NCBI RefSeq assembly: GCF_003144535.1
Contig: NZ_PHFJ01000001.1
Span: 372,001-436,000 of the forward strand
Reading direction: 5' to 3'
Source of the DNA: Proteus penneri
GTDB taxonomy: Bacteria; Pseudomonadota; Gammaproteobacteria; Enterobacterales; Enterobacteriaceae
Length of the DNA stretch: 64,000 nucleotides
The notes under the pieces are model-generated. The model was not told the DNA's origin and did no database searches. It saw nothing but the letters and a program-made list of their open reading frames with translations. Shown one piece after another: positions 38,292 to 48,829 of this stretch (position 1 is its first letter; every line of letters begins with the position of its first letter). A program made the translations under genes and the position numbers.

Positions 38292-38824
38292 ATTATCTCC
38301 ACATCATGTAAAGCTAAAATTTAATCCTAAACAGTCATGCTAGAATTATTGGTAAGCAGGTTACATCCACATAATCTCATACTATTAAAACAAAGAATGT
38401 TGTTAGCAATAGAGAGAATAGCAATAACAATGAAGGAATATTCTAATATAGCTCTTATTGAATGTCTGTCATTGATTTTTAGGAAACCTCGAATGATAAC
38501 TCTTTGCTTAAGATGTTATTAAGTAAAAAGTTATTTTACGTAAAAATAGCTAAATAAATTCACACAAAAAGGCATCAAACTAATATGAGAATCGTCGAAT
38601 TAAAGATAAAAATAGACTTAAATTAACGGAGTAGGCTGATGTTAATCATTTTATGAACAATAATTTACGATTAAATAACCACATCGCTGACTTTTAGAAA
38701 AATTTCCGCCTAAATCTGTGGATGGTGGTAATATAACAGTTTGTTATACTGCGAATTGATAAGAACTGTCCATCCCCATAAGAATGGGATCTTGCTAAAA
38801 TAAAATGCTGACAGGAGAATAAAA
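38292..38824. other. Intergenic region between sppA and ydjA
   Basis: About 530 bases between divergent genes with promoter-like AT-rich sequence. The only open frame (38337-38522) has no ribosome site or recognisable content. A 13-bp inverted arm pair was not found. Confidence 0.4.
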
Positions 38825-39376
38825 ATGGATGCATTAACACTGCTTTTGAACCGCCGTTCAGCTTCCCGCCTGACTACACCAGCCCCTGATAGTGAAGCCC
38901 TCAATACTATTTTACAAGCTGGTATGCGCGCGCCTGATCATGGTGCACTTAAGCCTTGGCATTTTGTTGTAATGCAAAAGGAAGGTATTGAGCGTTTTAG
39001 CCAATTACTGCATAAAGCCGCGGTTGTGAGTAATTTAGGCCCTGAGGTTGAAGAAAAAGCAAAAAATGCACCTTTTCGTGCCCCATTGATCATCACAGTT
39101 ATTGCGAAAGTGAAAGATCATCCTAAAGTGCCTGAATGGGAGCAAGTTGTTGCAGCAGGTTGTTGCGTACAAGCAATGCAAATGGCCGCTGTTGCACAAG
39201 GATTTGGGGGAATTTGGCGCTCAGGCTCTTGGACTCATGACGCAGTTGTAAGAGAAGGGCTTGGCTGTGGTGAACACGACCAGATTATTGGTTTCCTTTA
39301 TTTAGGTACACCAGCTTTAAAAGCACCAATGACGGTTTCTCCTGCTGACTTAACTGATTTTGTGACTTATTTTTAA
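38825..39376 (+). CDS. ydjA: NAD(P)H nitroreductase YdjA
   Basis: A 183-residue minimal nitroreductase-fold FMN protein: [15 protein letters not shown] (FMN phosphate-binding RRS), [18 protein letters not shown], and the C-terminal [24 protein letters not shown] lies ahead of the ATG. It precedes selD by 16 bases, the conserved ydjA-selD-topB operon. Its physiological substrate is not known. Confidence 0.92.
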   Translation: MDALTLLLNRRSASRLTTPAPDSEALNTILQAGMRAPDHGALKPWHFVVMQKEGIERFSQLLHKAAVVSNLGPEVEEKAKNAPFRAPLIITVIAKVKDHPKVPEWEQVVAAGCCVQAMQMAAVAQGFGGIWRSGSWTHDAVVREGLGCGEHDQIIGFLYLGTPALKAPMTVSPADLTDFVTYF

Positions 39377-39392
39377 AAAAGGATGGCATGTT

Positions 39393-40436
39393 ATGTCTGA
39401 AGCAATTCGTTTAACACAATACAGTCATGGTGCAGGTTGTGGTTGTAAAATCTCGCCAAAAGTTTTAGAAACCATTTTACACAGCGAACAAGCTAAATTT
39501 CATGATCCTCATTTACTTGTTGGTAATGAAACTAAAGATGATGCCGCTGTTTATGATTTAGGAAATGGTACAGGTATTATCAGCACCACTGATTTTTTTA
39601 TGCCAATTGTTGATAACCCTTATGACTTTGGGCGTATCGCTGCAACAAATGCAATCAGCGATATTTTTGCAATGGGTGGAAAACCTATTATGGCGATTGC
39701 TATTTTAGGTTGGCCAATTAATAAACTGGCACCGGAAATTGCACGTGAAGTGATTGAAGGTGGTCGAGCTGCTTGTCAAGAAGCAGGAATTTCATTAGCT
39801 GGTGGTCACTCAATTGATGCGCCAGAACCTATTTTTGGTCTTGCCGTAACGGGTGTAGTGCCTGTGAGTAAAGTGAAGAAAAACAGTGAAGCTAAAGCAG
39901 GATGTCAGCTTTTTTTAACTAAACCTTTGGGTATCGGTGTATTAACAACTGCTGAGAAGAAAGGTTTATTAAAACCAGAACACCAAGGTTTAGCGACAGA
40001 AATTATGTGTCGTATGAATAAAGCCGGTTCTGATTTTTCTGATATTGATGGTGTCACTGCAATGACTGATGTTACAGGGTTTGGTTTATTAGGGCACTTA
40101 AGTGAAATCTGTGATGGCTCTGGTGTACAAGCGACTATTCACTTCTCACAAGTACCAAGATTGCCAGAAGTCGAGTCTTATATTGAACAAGGCTGTGTTC
40201 CGGGTGGTACAAGTCGTAACTTTGAAAGTTATGGTCATTTAATTGGTGAGATCACTGAAATGCAACGCAAATTACTCTGTGATCCACAAACATCAGGTGG
40301 CTTATTATTAGCAGTATTACCTGAAGCTGTGGAACAAGTTAAAGACGTCGCGGCTCGTTTTGATATTGAACTAACCTCTATCGGTGAGTTAACTGAGCCA
40401 GTGGCAGGAAAAGCGTTGATTGAAGTGATTAACTAA
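39393..40436 (+). CDS. selD: Selenide, water dikinase (selenophosphate synthase)
   Basis: A 347-residue enzyme with the catalytic GAGCGCK stretch (Cys16 and Lys19, matching Cys17/Lys20 of E. coli), a cysteine rather than selenocysteine form. It also has the [14 protein letters not shown] site and [13 protein letters not shown]. It makes selenophosphate from selenide and ATP for selenocysteine and selenouridine synthesis. Confidence 0.97.
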   Translation: MSEAIRLTQYSHGAGCGCKISPKVLETILHSEQAKFHDPHLLVGNETKDDAAVYDLGNGTGIISTTDFFMPIVDNPYDFGRIAATNAISDIFAMGGKPIMAIAILGWPINKLAPEIAREVIEGGRAACQEAGISLAGGHSIDAPEPIFGLAVTGVVPVSKVKKNSEAKAGCQLFLTKPLGIGVLTTAEKKGLLKPEHQGLATEIMCRMNKAGSDFSDIDGVTAMTDVTGFGLLGHLSEICDGSGVQATIHFSQVPRLPEVESYIEQGCVPGGTSRNFESYGHLIGEITEMQRKLLCDPQTSGGLLLAVLPEAVEQVKDVAARFDIELTSIGELTEPVAGKALIEVIN

Positions 40437-40440
40437 CGTA

Positions 40441-42402
40441 ATGAGATTATTTATTGCAGAAAAACCCAGCCTTGCTCGAGCTATTGCTGATGTATTGCCA
40501 AAACCTCATAAACGGGGCGATGGCTTTATTCTTTGTGGTGATAACCAGTATGTGACGTGGTGTGTTGGTCACTTACTTGAACAAGCTGAGCCGGATGCAT
40601 ACGACCCGCGGTACGCCCGCTGGTCGTTAGATGATTTGCCCATTATTCCTGAAAAATGGCAACTGAAACCCCGAGCTGATGTTAAGAAACAGCTGGAAAC
40701 CATTAAAACACTGCTTAAGCAGGCACAAGAAGTGATCCACGCGGGAGACCCCGATCGTGAAGGTCAGCTTTTAGTAGATGAAGTGCTTAACTATTTAAAT
40801 ATCAGTGAAGAGCAAAGAAAACAGGCACGCCGTTGCTTAATTAATGACTTAAATCCCGCGGCTGTGACACGTGCTATTGATAAGCTACGGTATAACCATG
40901 AATTTGTACCATTATGTGTATCTGCTTTGGCACGAGCAAGAGCAGACTGGCTTTATGGTATCAACATGACGCGAGCCTATACACTCTTAGGCCAGCGCAA
41001 TGGTTACCAAGGCGTATTATCTGTAGGGCGTGTACAAACGCCTGTATTAGGCTTAGTCGTTCGTCGTGATGAAGAAATTGAAAACTTCGTTCCTAAGGAT
41101 TTCTTTGAAGTTAAAGCACATGTTGTAACACCTGCTGATGAACGCTTTACTGCGATTTGGCAGCCAAGTGAACATTGTGAACCTTGGCAAGATGAAGAAG
41201 GGCGATTATTAAATCGTAAACTTGCAGAGCATGTTGTTGAGAGAATTAAAAACAAACCTGCGTATGTAACGGATTATCAAGATAAGCAAGAATCTGAAAT
41301 AGCACCACTTCCTTTTTCACTTTCTGCATTACAAATTGAAGCAGCAAAACGTTTTGGTTTAAGTGCACAGCAAGTTTTAGATACATGCCAACGCCTATAT
41401 GAAACACATAAGCTGATCACGTATCCGCGTTCTGACAGTCGTTATTTACCTGATGAACATTTTGCTGGTCGCCATGCTGTTATTAATGCGATTAGTACAC
41501 ATGATCCAAGCCTATTACCGCAAGCGACCCTAGATATTGATAAAAAGAATCGTTGCTGGGATGATAAAAAAGTTGATGCTCACCATGCGATTATTCCAAC
41601 GGCAAAAACGAGTAATATCTCATTAAGTGAAAATGAGAAAAATATTTATTATCTCGTGGCTCGCCAATATCTAATGCAATTTATGCCTGATGCAGTTTAT
41701 CGTAAATGCGTTATTGAACTTGATATTGAGAATGGCAAGTTTATTGCTAAAGCACGTTTTTTAGCACAATCAGGATGGCGAGTATTACTAGGTGCGAAAG
41801 AGCAAGATGCTGAAAATGATGGTTCTGCATTGCCAATAGTGGCTAAAGGTGATGAGTTGCTGTGTGAAAAGGGTGAAATTGTTGAAAAGCAAACGCAGCC
41901 CCCAAGGCCTTTTACTGATGCAACATTGCTTTCAGCTATGACCGGAATTGCGCGCTTTGTTCAAGATAAAGAACTTAAGAAAATCCTAAGAGCAACAGAT
42001 GGCTTAGGTACTGAAGCGACAAGGGCGGGGATTATTGAGCTATTATTTAAACGCGGTTTTTTGCAAAAAAAAGGGCGAGCCATTAATTCAACGCCGGCCG
42101 GTAGAGCATTAATTCATGTATTGCCCGATATGGCAACCTTACCGGATATGACCGCACACTGGGAATCGATACTCACGCAAATTAGTGAAAAGCAATTTAA
42201 ATATCAAGATTTTATGATGCCATTAAATAACACCTTGATAGAGTTGATTACTCAAGCAAAACGTCGTCCGAATATTCAAGCTTTTAGAAATCTTCCTGCA
42301 CCGGCGCATAACAAAAAGCGCAAGACAGCAACGAAAGGAAGTCATAAAGCAAGCGCCAAAAAAAATAAAGCGCAGAGTAAAGACGCAACGACTGAGAGTT
42401 AA
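40441..42402 (+). CDS. topB: DNA topoisomerase III
   Basis: A 653-residue type IA topoisomerase: a Toprim domain with [19 protein letters not shown] and the acidic triad in [16 protein letters not shown], the catalytic tyrosine in [13 protein letters not shown], and [21 protein letters not shown] basic, lysine-rich C-terminal tail ([20 protein letters not shown]) contacts DNA. It decatenates replication intermediates. Starts only 4 bases after selD with little ribosome site, so probably translationally coupled. Confidence 0.97.
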   Translation: MRLFIAEKPSLARAIADVLPKPHKRGDGFILCGDNQYVTWCVGHLLEQAEPDAYDPRYARWSLDDLPIIPEKWQLKPRADVKKQLETIKTLLKQAQEVIHAGDPDREGQLLVDEVLNYLNISEEQRKQARRCLINDLNPAAVTRAIDKLRYNHEFVPLCVSALARARADWLYGINMTRAYTLLGQRNGYQGVLSVGRVQTPVLGLVVRRDEEIENFVPKDFFEVKAHVVTPADERFTAIWQPSEHCEPWQDEEGRLLNRKLAEHVVERIKNKPAYVTDYQDKQESEIAPLPFSLSALQIEAAKRFGLSAQQVLDTCQRLYETHKLITYPRSDSRYLPDEHFAGRHAVINAISTHDPSLLPQATLDIDKKNRCWDDKKVDAHHAIIPTAKTSNISLSENEKNIYYLVARQYLMQFMPDAVYRKCVIELDIENGKFIAKARFLAQSGWRVLLGAKEQDAENDGSALPIVAKGDELLCEKGEIVEKQTQPPRPFTDATLLSAMTGIARFVQDKELKKILRATDGLGTEATRAGIIELLFKRGFLQKKGRAINSTPAGRALIHVLPDMATLPDMTAHWESILTQISEKQFKYQDFMMPLNNTLIELITQAKRRPNIQAFRNLPAPAHNKKRKTATKGSHKASAKKNKAQSKDATTES

Positions 42403-42410
42403 GCACAAAT

Positions 42411-42446
42411 AAAAAGCACTTTCTCTATATTTAGCGAAGTGCTTTT
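42411..42446. terminator. Bidirectional terminator between topB and xthA
   Basis: Stem AAAAGCACTT / AAGTGCTTTT with a 14-nt loop and T-rich tails on both strands, between convergent genes. Confidence 0.85.
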
Positions 42447-42468
42447 ATTGAATTAAAATTTTATTTGA

Positions 42469-43275
42469 TTAGATTTTAAATTCAGCCCATACAGGGGCAT
42501 GATCAGATGGTTTTTCCATTCCACGAATATCGTAATCAATTCCTGTTGAAATACAATTATCCGCTAAACAACGACTGGCTAAGAGTAAATCGATACGTAG
42601 TCCACGATTGTCATCAAATCCTTTAGAACGATAATCAAACCACGAGAATTTATCATCTGCTTCAGGATGTTGTTGGCGGAAAGTATCTGTTAATCCCCAG
42701 CCCATCAATGTTGCCAGCCATTCCCGCTCTTCTGGTAAGAAAGAACATTTACCTGTTTTTAACCAGCGTTTCATATTATTTTCGCCAATACCAATATCTT
42801 TATCTGTTGGGCTAATATTTAAATCACCCATAATAAGTACTGGAGAGGTCGGTTTTAAGCTGGCAGTTAGGTAGTTTTGAAGGTCAGCATAAAATTTTTC
42901 TTTTGCTGGAAATTTAGTTTCATGATCACGGCTTTCACCTTGAGGGAAATAACCGTTCATCACTGTCAATAAACCCGCGGGTGTTTCGATATCAGCCATG
43001 ATCATGCGGCGTTGAGCATCATCGTCATCACTAGGAAAACCTTTACGTACTGCGACGGGTTTTTCCTTTGTGAGTAAGGCAACTCCATAATGCCCTTTTT
43101 GACCATGATAGAAAACATGATAACCCAAGGCACCCACTGTATCTAATGGAAACATATCATCATGAACTTTTGTTTCTTGAAGTCCAATAACATCTGGCTG
43201 ATGTTTTTCTATGATAGCTTCAAGTTGGTGAGGACGAGCGCGTAAACCATTAATATTGAAAGAGACAAATTTCAT
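42469..43275 (-). CDS. xthA: Exonuclease III
   Basis: Start placed at 43275 ([20 protein letters not shown]), giving 268 residues as in E. coli; the open frame runs on to 43377 without conservation. Catalytic blocks are [10 protein letters not shown] (metal-binding Glu), [14 protein letters not shown] (Asp/Asn) and [12 protein letters not shown] (His). It is the major AP endonuclease and 3'-repair nuclease. Confidence 0.96.
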   Translation of the reverse strand: MKFVSFNINGLRARPHQLEAIIEKHQPDVIGLQETKVHDDMFPLDTVGALGYHVFYHGQKGHYGVALLTKEKPVAVRKGFPSDDDDAQRRMIMADIETPAGLLTVMNGYFPQGESRDHETKFPAKEKFYADLQNYLTASLKPTSPVLIMGDLNISPTDKDIGIGENNMKRWLKTGKCSFLPEEREWLATLMGWGLTDTFRQQHPEADDKFSWFDYRSKGFDDNRGLRIDLLLASRCLADNCISTGIDYDIRGMEKPSDHAPVWAEFKI

Positions 43276-43711
43276 GTGACTGTAACCATTTATATATTGA
43301 ATAATAGGATGCCTTATACTAACAGGATCATAAAATGAATGTAAGCAAATCACTGAAATGATGGTACAGCTTATCAAGAGAGAGATAAAATAAAGATTAT
43401 TAAATAGAGTACGCCAATTTAATAAAAATAATTAATTACATAACAAAAAATATTAATTAAACAAACTAGAAACATAAACTAATCTTTGATAGAAGAATAT
43501 AAGTATTATTATTCTTTATATGTGAAGAATGATGACATAATAAAAATAATATTGTAGTTATAAATTGTATTCATTAAAAGGAGGTAAAAGAATATTTATA
43601 TAAAACTGCTTTTATATAAAATTAATTTTTAAATTAATTAATCACTATTTCATTTACATCAAATGAATTAATGAAATTATTTTATTCTACACAGCTAAGG
43701 AATGGTGAATT
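43276..43711. other. AT-rich region between xthA and the LysR gene
   Basis: About 435 bases of strongly AT-rich sequence between divergent genes, with no supported gene. It likely carries both promoters, and the LysR protein probably binds here. Confidence 0.4.
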
Positions 43712-44575
43712 ATGTTTTTTTCTCGTAAATTAGAAGCCTTTATGGCCGTAGTCGAAAATGGCTCATTAAGTAAAGCTGCTCGGGTGATGAATCGCACAAC
43801 GCCTCCCGTCGCTAAATCTATCAAAGACTTTGAAGCCGTATTAGGAAAGCGTTTATTTAAACGAGAGAAGTTTGGTATGAGTTTAACCCAAGAAGGGCTT
43901 GAGCTTTATAATGATTTGAAATCGCTCTATCTACAGGAAAAAGAGATAACTAAAAAACATATCTCGGGTATTATAAATAATAGCATTCATGTTTATTATG
44001 ATTGGGGAAAAAGCCAATATTTAACTCAGCTTTATCAAGCAGCAAATAAAAATTATTCCCATATAAATATAATGCGATTCTCAAGAGAAAGCTTTGAAGA
44101 AATACCTGATTATGATGGTAATACATTAATATTAAGTTCTGATAAAATTATTAGTGAAAAATTTAGCCTTCTTCATAAAATAGAAAATAAACACTTAGGT
44201 ATTTGTTGTCAAAAAACACTTGTAAATAGTGTAAATAATAATCTTGATAGACTTTTAAGTGAAAATATTTGGTTATGTGATCCGGCATTATACAAAACAA
44301 CTAAGATAAAAAAATTAGAGAGTGAAATGGGGGATAGAGGAAAGACTGTGTGTGTCAGAATAATGGATGATCTTAATTGCTGTTTACGTTTTATTCAAAC
44401 GCATAATTCTCTTTTATTGACAGATGAAAACCCATTGAAAGATGAGTATGAAGCAGACTTATGCTTTATACCATTAATTCAACCTAAGATACGATATAAC
44501 TGTTACATCTATAAATCTAAGTATCACTCAAGTGTATTGAATCGATTTTTAGATTTAATTAATAAAATGGAATGA
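43712..44575 (+). CDS. LysR-family transcriptional regulator with divergent effector domain
   Basis: The 287-residue protein has a clear LysR helix-turn-helix (LEAFMAVVENGSLSKAARVM, RTTPPVAKSIKDFEAVLGKR, LFKREKFGMSLTQEG) in residues 1-62. The rest only loosely resembles the periplasmic-binding-type effector domain and has few landmarks. It lies between xthA and tRNA-Tyr, where the E. coli gene order changes blocks, and its A+T content is high. This suggests acquisition or rapid divergence. Target genes are unknown. Confidence 0.82.
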   Translation: MFFSRKLEAFMAVVENGSLSKAARVMNRTTPPVAKSIKDFEAVLGKRLFKREKFGMSLTQEGLELYNDLKSLYLQEKEITKKHISGIINNSIHVYYDWGKSQYLTQLYQAANKNYSHINIMRFSRESFEEIPDYDGNTLILSSDKIISEKFSLLHKIENKHLGICCQKTLVNSVNNNLDRLLSENIWLCDPALYKTTKIKKLESEMGDRGKTVCVRIMDDLNCCLRFIQTHNSLLLTDENPLKDEYEADLCFIPLIQPKIRYNCYIYKSKYHSSVLNRFLDLINKME

Positions 44576-44608
44576 AAAGGATTTTTCTAGACTAAAACGA
44601 AGAGGAGA

Positions 44609-44693
<85 letters not shown>

Positions 44694-44731
44694 AACATTA
44701 AATTGTTTTGCTGTCCGTGACAGCGGGCGCA

Positions 44732-44759
44732 ATAATACCAAATACCTGAGATCTGTAAA
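44732..44759 (-). promoter_or_regulatory. Promoter of tRNA-Tyr with stringent GC discriminator
   Basis: On the minus strand the -35 TTTACA (44754-44759) and -10 TATTAT (44732-44737) are 16 bases apart and followed by TGCGCCCGC. This is the same architecture as the E. coli tyrT promoter (TTTACA, 16 bases, GC-rich discriminator), a classic target of ppGpp/DksA control. Confidence 0.78.
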
Positions 44760-44874
44760 GCGCTATTTTACTAAAAAGAGTCTGACTGCTGTAAAAATGT
44801 GCGTATCGTTCAAGCTTTATGCGCTATCGTGTTGATTTTAATTAATATCATCTCTATTAATAAGGGATAAAAAT

Positions 44875-44903
44875 AAACCGCGATATGCTTGATATCGCGG
44901 TTT
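44875..44903 (-). terminator. Terminator of purU
   Basis: 12-bp stem AAACCGCGATAT / ATATCGCGGTTT with loop GCTTG; ATTTTTAT follows on the minus strand. Confidence 0.88.
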
Positions 44904-44944
44904 ACATTTAGATAGTCATGCTCGCGTTATTAGTGGCAGAAAAC

Positions 44945-45793
44945 TTATAAAATGATTGTTCTGTTACCGTAAACGAATACACGTTGTGAAAGTACCCAAT
45001 ATAATGCATGACTAAGAACATTTTTTTCAACATCTCGACCCGCTCGCATCATATCTTCAGCAGAAAACGTATGGTCAACGTTGATCACATTTTGAGTGAT
45101 GATTGGACCTTCATCTAAATTATCATTTACGTAGTGTGCAGTTGCCCCTATGATTTTAACACCACGCTCATAAGCCTGATGGTAAGGACGTGCACCAATA
45201 AAGGCAGGTAAGAAGGAGTGGTGAATATTAATAATTTGGTTTGGGAAGTTTTGTACAAATGCAGGTGTTAATACACGCATATATTTTGCGAGTACAACAT
45301 AATCAGGTTTGTATTGATTAATTTGTGTAATTAACTTTTCATCATGTTGATCACGGGTTAAGCCTTCATGGCTAACAAGATGGAAAGGAATACCAAACTG
45401 TTCTACTAAATGTTTTAACGTGTCATGATTACCAATAACGGCGGCAATTTCAACATCCAAATCACCGAATGCACTTTTCATTAATAAGTCACCCAAGCAG
45501 TGTGCTTCTTTTGTCACCATAATGACGATGCGACGACGGCCTGCGGTATTTAATTCACGTTTTGAACCTTGTGGTAAGGCATCATCTAAATCGGCAAGAA
45601 AGGTTTCATCATTAAAGATACCTTCAAGCTCGGTACGCATAAAAAAACGACCTGTACGATGATCAACAAACTCACTATTTTGAACAATATTTAATTGATG
45701 TTTATAACAAATATTGGTGATTTTAGCGATAAGTCCTTTTGCATCAGGGCAAATAGTACGTAGTATTTTTTTTTGAATATTTTGGTGTTGCAT
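44945..45793 (-). CDS. purU: Formyltetrahydrofolate deformylase
   Basis: A 282-residue protein with an N-terminal ACT domain (residues about 8-85, ILRTICPDAKGLIAKITNIC) and a formyltransferase-like catalytic domain with IINIHHSFLPAFIGARPYHQ and IIGATAHYVNDNLDEGPII (catalytic Asn/His/Asp). It hydrolyses 10-formyl-THF to formate and THF, supplying formate for PurT. The position next to tRNA-Tyr and ychJ is conserved. Confidence 0.95.
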   Translation of the reverse strand: MQHQNIQKKILRTICPDAKGLIAKITNICYKHQLNIVQNSEFVDHRTGRFFMRTELEGIFNDETFLADLDDALPQGSKRELNTAGRRRIVIMVTKEAHCLGDLLMKSAFGDLDVEIAAVIGNHDTLKHLVEQFGIPFHLVSHEGLTRDQHDEKLITQINQYKPDYVVLAKYMRVLTPAFVQNFPNQIINIHHSFLPAFIGARPYHQAYERGVKIIGATAHYVNDNLDEGPIITQNVINVDHTFSAEDMMRAGRDVEKNVLSHALYWVLSQRVFVYGNRTIIL

Positions 45794-45831
45794 GTATGGA
45801 TAAATCCTTTCTTTTACTTCTGTGTTTGCAG

Positions 45832-46305
45832 TTATTTGATGTTATTTTCACAACATTTTTTGTATTTACGTCCTGAACCACAGGGGCAGGGATCGTTTCG
45901 TCCCACTTTCGGTTTCACACCGTCAATATAAAACCAACAGTCATCTATTTTTAGAAAACGAGAGCGTTCATGTAAGTACTGTTTATCATCGGCATTTCTT
46001 TCAATAAAGCAAGCTGAGAATTCAACATATGCCTCATTTTTATTTGTGCTCGCTTGCGATGAAATAACATTGAGTCCAAGCCATTGTGTATTTGGAAAGC
46101 CTGAAACTAATTCATCATGTAAGGATGCAACACGACAAGAGGGGTGCCACGTTTTTATTAAGTAATCAGCATTATGCTTAACGAACGCGCTATAACGCGA
46201 ACGCATCAATGCCTCTGCTGTTGGGGCGTTTTTTTGACCTAAATGGTAAGGCTCGCAACAATCAGAGTAGAATAATTGGCTATTGCAGGGGCATAAACTC
46301 GACAA
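45832..46305 (-). CDS. ychJ: YchJ family protein with SEC-C zinc motifs
   Basis: A 157-residue protein with an N-terminal SEC-C motif ([13 protein letters not shown]) and a C-terminal one ([18 protein letters not shown]), flanking an NTF2-like core ([20 protein letters not shown]). It is conserved between purU and rssB. Its function is unknown; SEC-C motifs bind zinc and occur also in SecA. Confidence 0.92.
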   Translation of the reverse strand: MSSLCPCNSQLFYSDCCEPYHLGQKNAPTAEALMRSRYSAFVKHNADYLIKTWHPSCRVASLHDELVSGFPNTQWLGLNVISSQASTNKNEAYVEFSACFIERNADDKQYLHERSRFLKIDDCWFYIDGVKPKVGRNDPCPCGSGRKYKKCCENNIK

Positions 46306-46454
46306 AATAATGTCCTAACTCACGTTATCAGTATGACGATTTCCCATAGCGCGAAAAAAGTAACGATTGGGAATAGTTAACGTCAATGTTGAACTAAACT
46401 AATAATGTAGCGCTAATTTATCAGCATGTGAAACGATAGTTACCGGAGTCACCA

Positions 46455-47474
46455 ATGAACAAAGCCTTAGTGGGTAAAAAAATTTTAATAATTGATGATG
46501 AGGTCGTTTTTCGCACAATGTTGACGGAATATTTCTCACATGAAAAAGCATGTGTCTATACAACAGATAACGGTAGCCAAGCATTATCTTTATTAGAAGG
46601 GGGATTGCTTCCTGATCTTATTTTATGTGATATCCGTATGCCGATAATGAATGGGCCCACTTTTTTGTATCATCTTGAACAACTTAAATTGGCTATTCCT
46701 GTTATTGCCATTTCATGTGCAGATAATATGGCTGAAATAGATGATATGTTGCGTTTAGGAGCACAGGAGATTTTCCTTAAACCAATAATACATCTTGATA
46801 AATTAAAACAAAAAGTCATTGAAGTATTATGTCCTGGTTTTTTTGAATCAGTATTAATAGAAGGCATACACTTAAAACCACTTTGGAATAGCTTACAAAA
46901 AGATACTCATTATATTCAGTCGTTCATAAAACAGATGCAACCTCAGGTTAAGCAGGTTGTTGCGGGATATTGTGTTAATTATCGTCAATTAAATGATATA
47001 GCTAAGATGGGGTTATTATTTGATATTGCAGCTTTATCAGAAGATCAAATTATTTTCTATTGTGTTGATATATCGAGAGATGATGAAAATGGACTTTTAG
47101 TCGCTTTACTTTTACGGGTTGTTTTTAATGATGTATTAAAATCATCAGAAAAAGTACGATCTTTGCCAAGTATGCATAATATGTTGAATAAATTAAATAA
47201 AATGATTAATGAAATTGGGGTGAAAGGACAATTTCCTATTACAATTGGTTATTATCATACTCAGAAAAAAAATATCCTTTTAGCCTCAGCAGGCTTAAAA
47301 GCTGAAATAAAAACAGAAAGTAAAAAATTCAAATTAAATAGTGGTGTTCCCTTGGGCACCTTGCAACTTTTATATATTAATCAAATAAAATGTGAGGGAA
47401 CAATTTGGCAATGTAAAATTTGGGATAACACAAATCAGATTAAATTAATGTTTTCTCCTATCTATAAAAGTTAA
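46455..47474 (+). CDS. rssB: RssB, adaptor response regulator for RpoS degradation
   Basis: A 339-residue protein with an intact receiver (acidic IIDDE at 12-16, phospho-acceptor Asp59 in LILCDIRMPIMNG, lysine in EIFLKPI). The C-terminal pseudo-phosphatase (PP2C-like) domain has GYYHTQKKNILLASAGLKA. It delivers sigma-S to ClpXP. In E. coli it follows rssA, but here the 149 bases upstream hold no rssA and the gene is divergent from ychJ. Confidence 0.92.
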   Translation: MNKALVGKKILIIDDEVVFRTMLTEYFSHEKACVYTTDNGSQALSLLEGGLLPDLILCDIRMPIMNGPTFLYHLEQLKLAIPVIAISCADNMAEIDDMLRLGAQEIFLKPIIHLDKLKQKVIEVLCPGFFESVLIEGIHLKPLWNSLQKDTHYIQSFIKQMQPQVKQVVAGYCVNYRQLNDIAKMGLLFDIAALSEDQIIFYCVDISRDDENGLLVALLLRVVFNDVLKSSEKVRSLPSMHNMLNKLNKMINEIGVKGQFPITIGYYHTQKKNILLASAGLKAEIKTESKKFKLNSGVPLGTLQLLYINQIKCEGTIWQCKIWDNTNQIKLMFSPIYKS

Positions 47475-47654
47475 GTTTAGATTAAATAAAAATAGAATAT
47501 CGTGCATATATTAAACATAAATGAAGAACTATCTCAATTAACGGGTAGGAGTCTGTTTATCCTTAGATATTAGCTGGTATACTCTGGCGATTATTTTTAA
47601 TTGTACCCATTCACAATCTGAAAGTAGAACGGTACGAATTGCAGGAGAAATGTA

Positions 47655-48563
47655 ATGTCATCAGCAGTGCGTAAAGTTAGAAAAGCGGTGATCCCTGTTG
47701 CTGGATTAGGAACAAGAATGCTACCTGCAACCAAGGCAATTCCAAAAGAGATGTTGCCAGTGGTTGATAAGCCTCTTATTCAATATGTAGTGAATGAGTG
47801 TATTGCAGCAGGTATTAATGAAATTGTACTTGTTACACATTCATCTAAAAATTCAATTGAAAACCATTTTGATACCAGTTTTGAATTAGAAGCAATTTTA
47901 GAAAAACGAGTTAAACGCCAGTTATTAGAAGAAGTACAAAGCATTTGTCCAAGCCATGTCACTATTATGCAAACTCGTCAGGGAATAGCAAAAGGATTAG
48001 GCCATGCTATTTTATGTGCTAAGCCATTAATTGGTGATGAACCTTTCGCTGTTATCCTGCCTGATGTCATTTTAGATAGATACAGTGCTGATTTAACCAA
48101 AGTTAACTTAAAAGAGATGCTTTCTCACTTTGAACATTCCGGCGCAAGCCAAATCCTTGTTGAACCTGTTCCTGAAGATGAAGTTTCTAATTATGGTATT
48201 GTTGATTGCATGGGCGAAAGCTTATGCCCAGGTGATAGCAAACCAATTACTCGTGTTGTTGAAAAACCTAAAAAAGAAGAAGCACCTTCGAATTTATCTA
48301 TCGTAGGGCGTTATGTGTTATCTGAAAGTATTTGGCCACTCTTAGCGAAAACTGCACCAGGTGCTGGAGATGAAATTCAGTTAACTGATGCAATTGCAAT
48401 GCTGATTGAAAAAGAAGCTGTTGAAGCTTATCACCTACAAGGGAAAAGCCACGATTGTGGTAATAAACTAGGGTATATGAAAGCTTTTGTAGAGTATGGA
48501 ATACAGCACGAAGAGTTTGGCGAAGATTTTGCCCAATGGATAAAATCATTAAAAATACAATAA
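47655..48563 (+). CDS. galU: UTP-glucose-1-phosphate uridylyltransferase
   Basis: A 302-residue nucleotidyltransferase: [39 protein letters not shown], and [10 protein letters not shown] with [11 protein letters not shown]. It makes UDP-glucose for LPS, trehalose and UDP-glucuronate synthesis. AGGAGAAATGTA ahead of the ATG gives a good ribosome site. It precedes the UDP-glucuronate 4-epimerase gene on the same strand. Confidence 0.97.
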   Translation: MSSAVRKVRKAVIPVAGLGTRMLPATKAIPKEMLPVVDKPLIQYVVNECIAAGINEIVLVTHSSKNSIENHFDTSFELEAILEKRVKRQLLEEVQSICPSHVTIMQTRQGIAKGLGHAILCAKPLIGDEPFAVILPDVILDRYSADLTKVNLKEMLSHFEHSGASQILVEPVPEDEVSNYGIVDCMGESLCPGDSKPITRVVEKPKKEEAPSNLSIVGRYVLSESIWPLLAKTAPGAGDEIQLTDAIAMLIEKEAVEAYHLQGKSHDCGNKLGYMKAFVEYGIQHEEFGEDFAQWIKSLKIQ

Positions 48564-48688
48564 AATAAAGCTTATTAACCATCATTTATCTAGTTAATTT
48601 CACTGTATAATTCCTGTCAATGTATAATGCATAATAAGTGATTATTTTGTGGGAAAAGCTAGATAAAGTGATTGTAGGAGATTAAGGT

Positions 48689-48717
48689 ATGGCTCAATGC
48701 ATATAGTATTGAGCCAT
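48689..48717 (+). repeat. Hairpin between galU and the epimerase gene
   Basis: Perfect 10-bp stem ATGGCTCAAT / ATTGAGCCAT with a 9-nt loop. No proper T-tract follows, so it is more likely an mRNA-stabilising or attenuating structure than a full terminator. Confidence 0.6.
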
Positions 48718-48829
48718 GTTGATTTCTGTTATGTATGATGATGTTAAGCGTTATGATGTTTAATCGAGGTGATATTAAGTATGATAGCGTTGGCATAAAA
48801 ATAAATTATTGGGCTATTTGAGTGATAAT

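Noticed and set aside
38337-38522. 61-codon open frame between sppA and ydjA
   Set aside because: No ribosome site and no recognisable pattern; likely chance in a promoter region.
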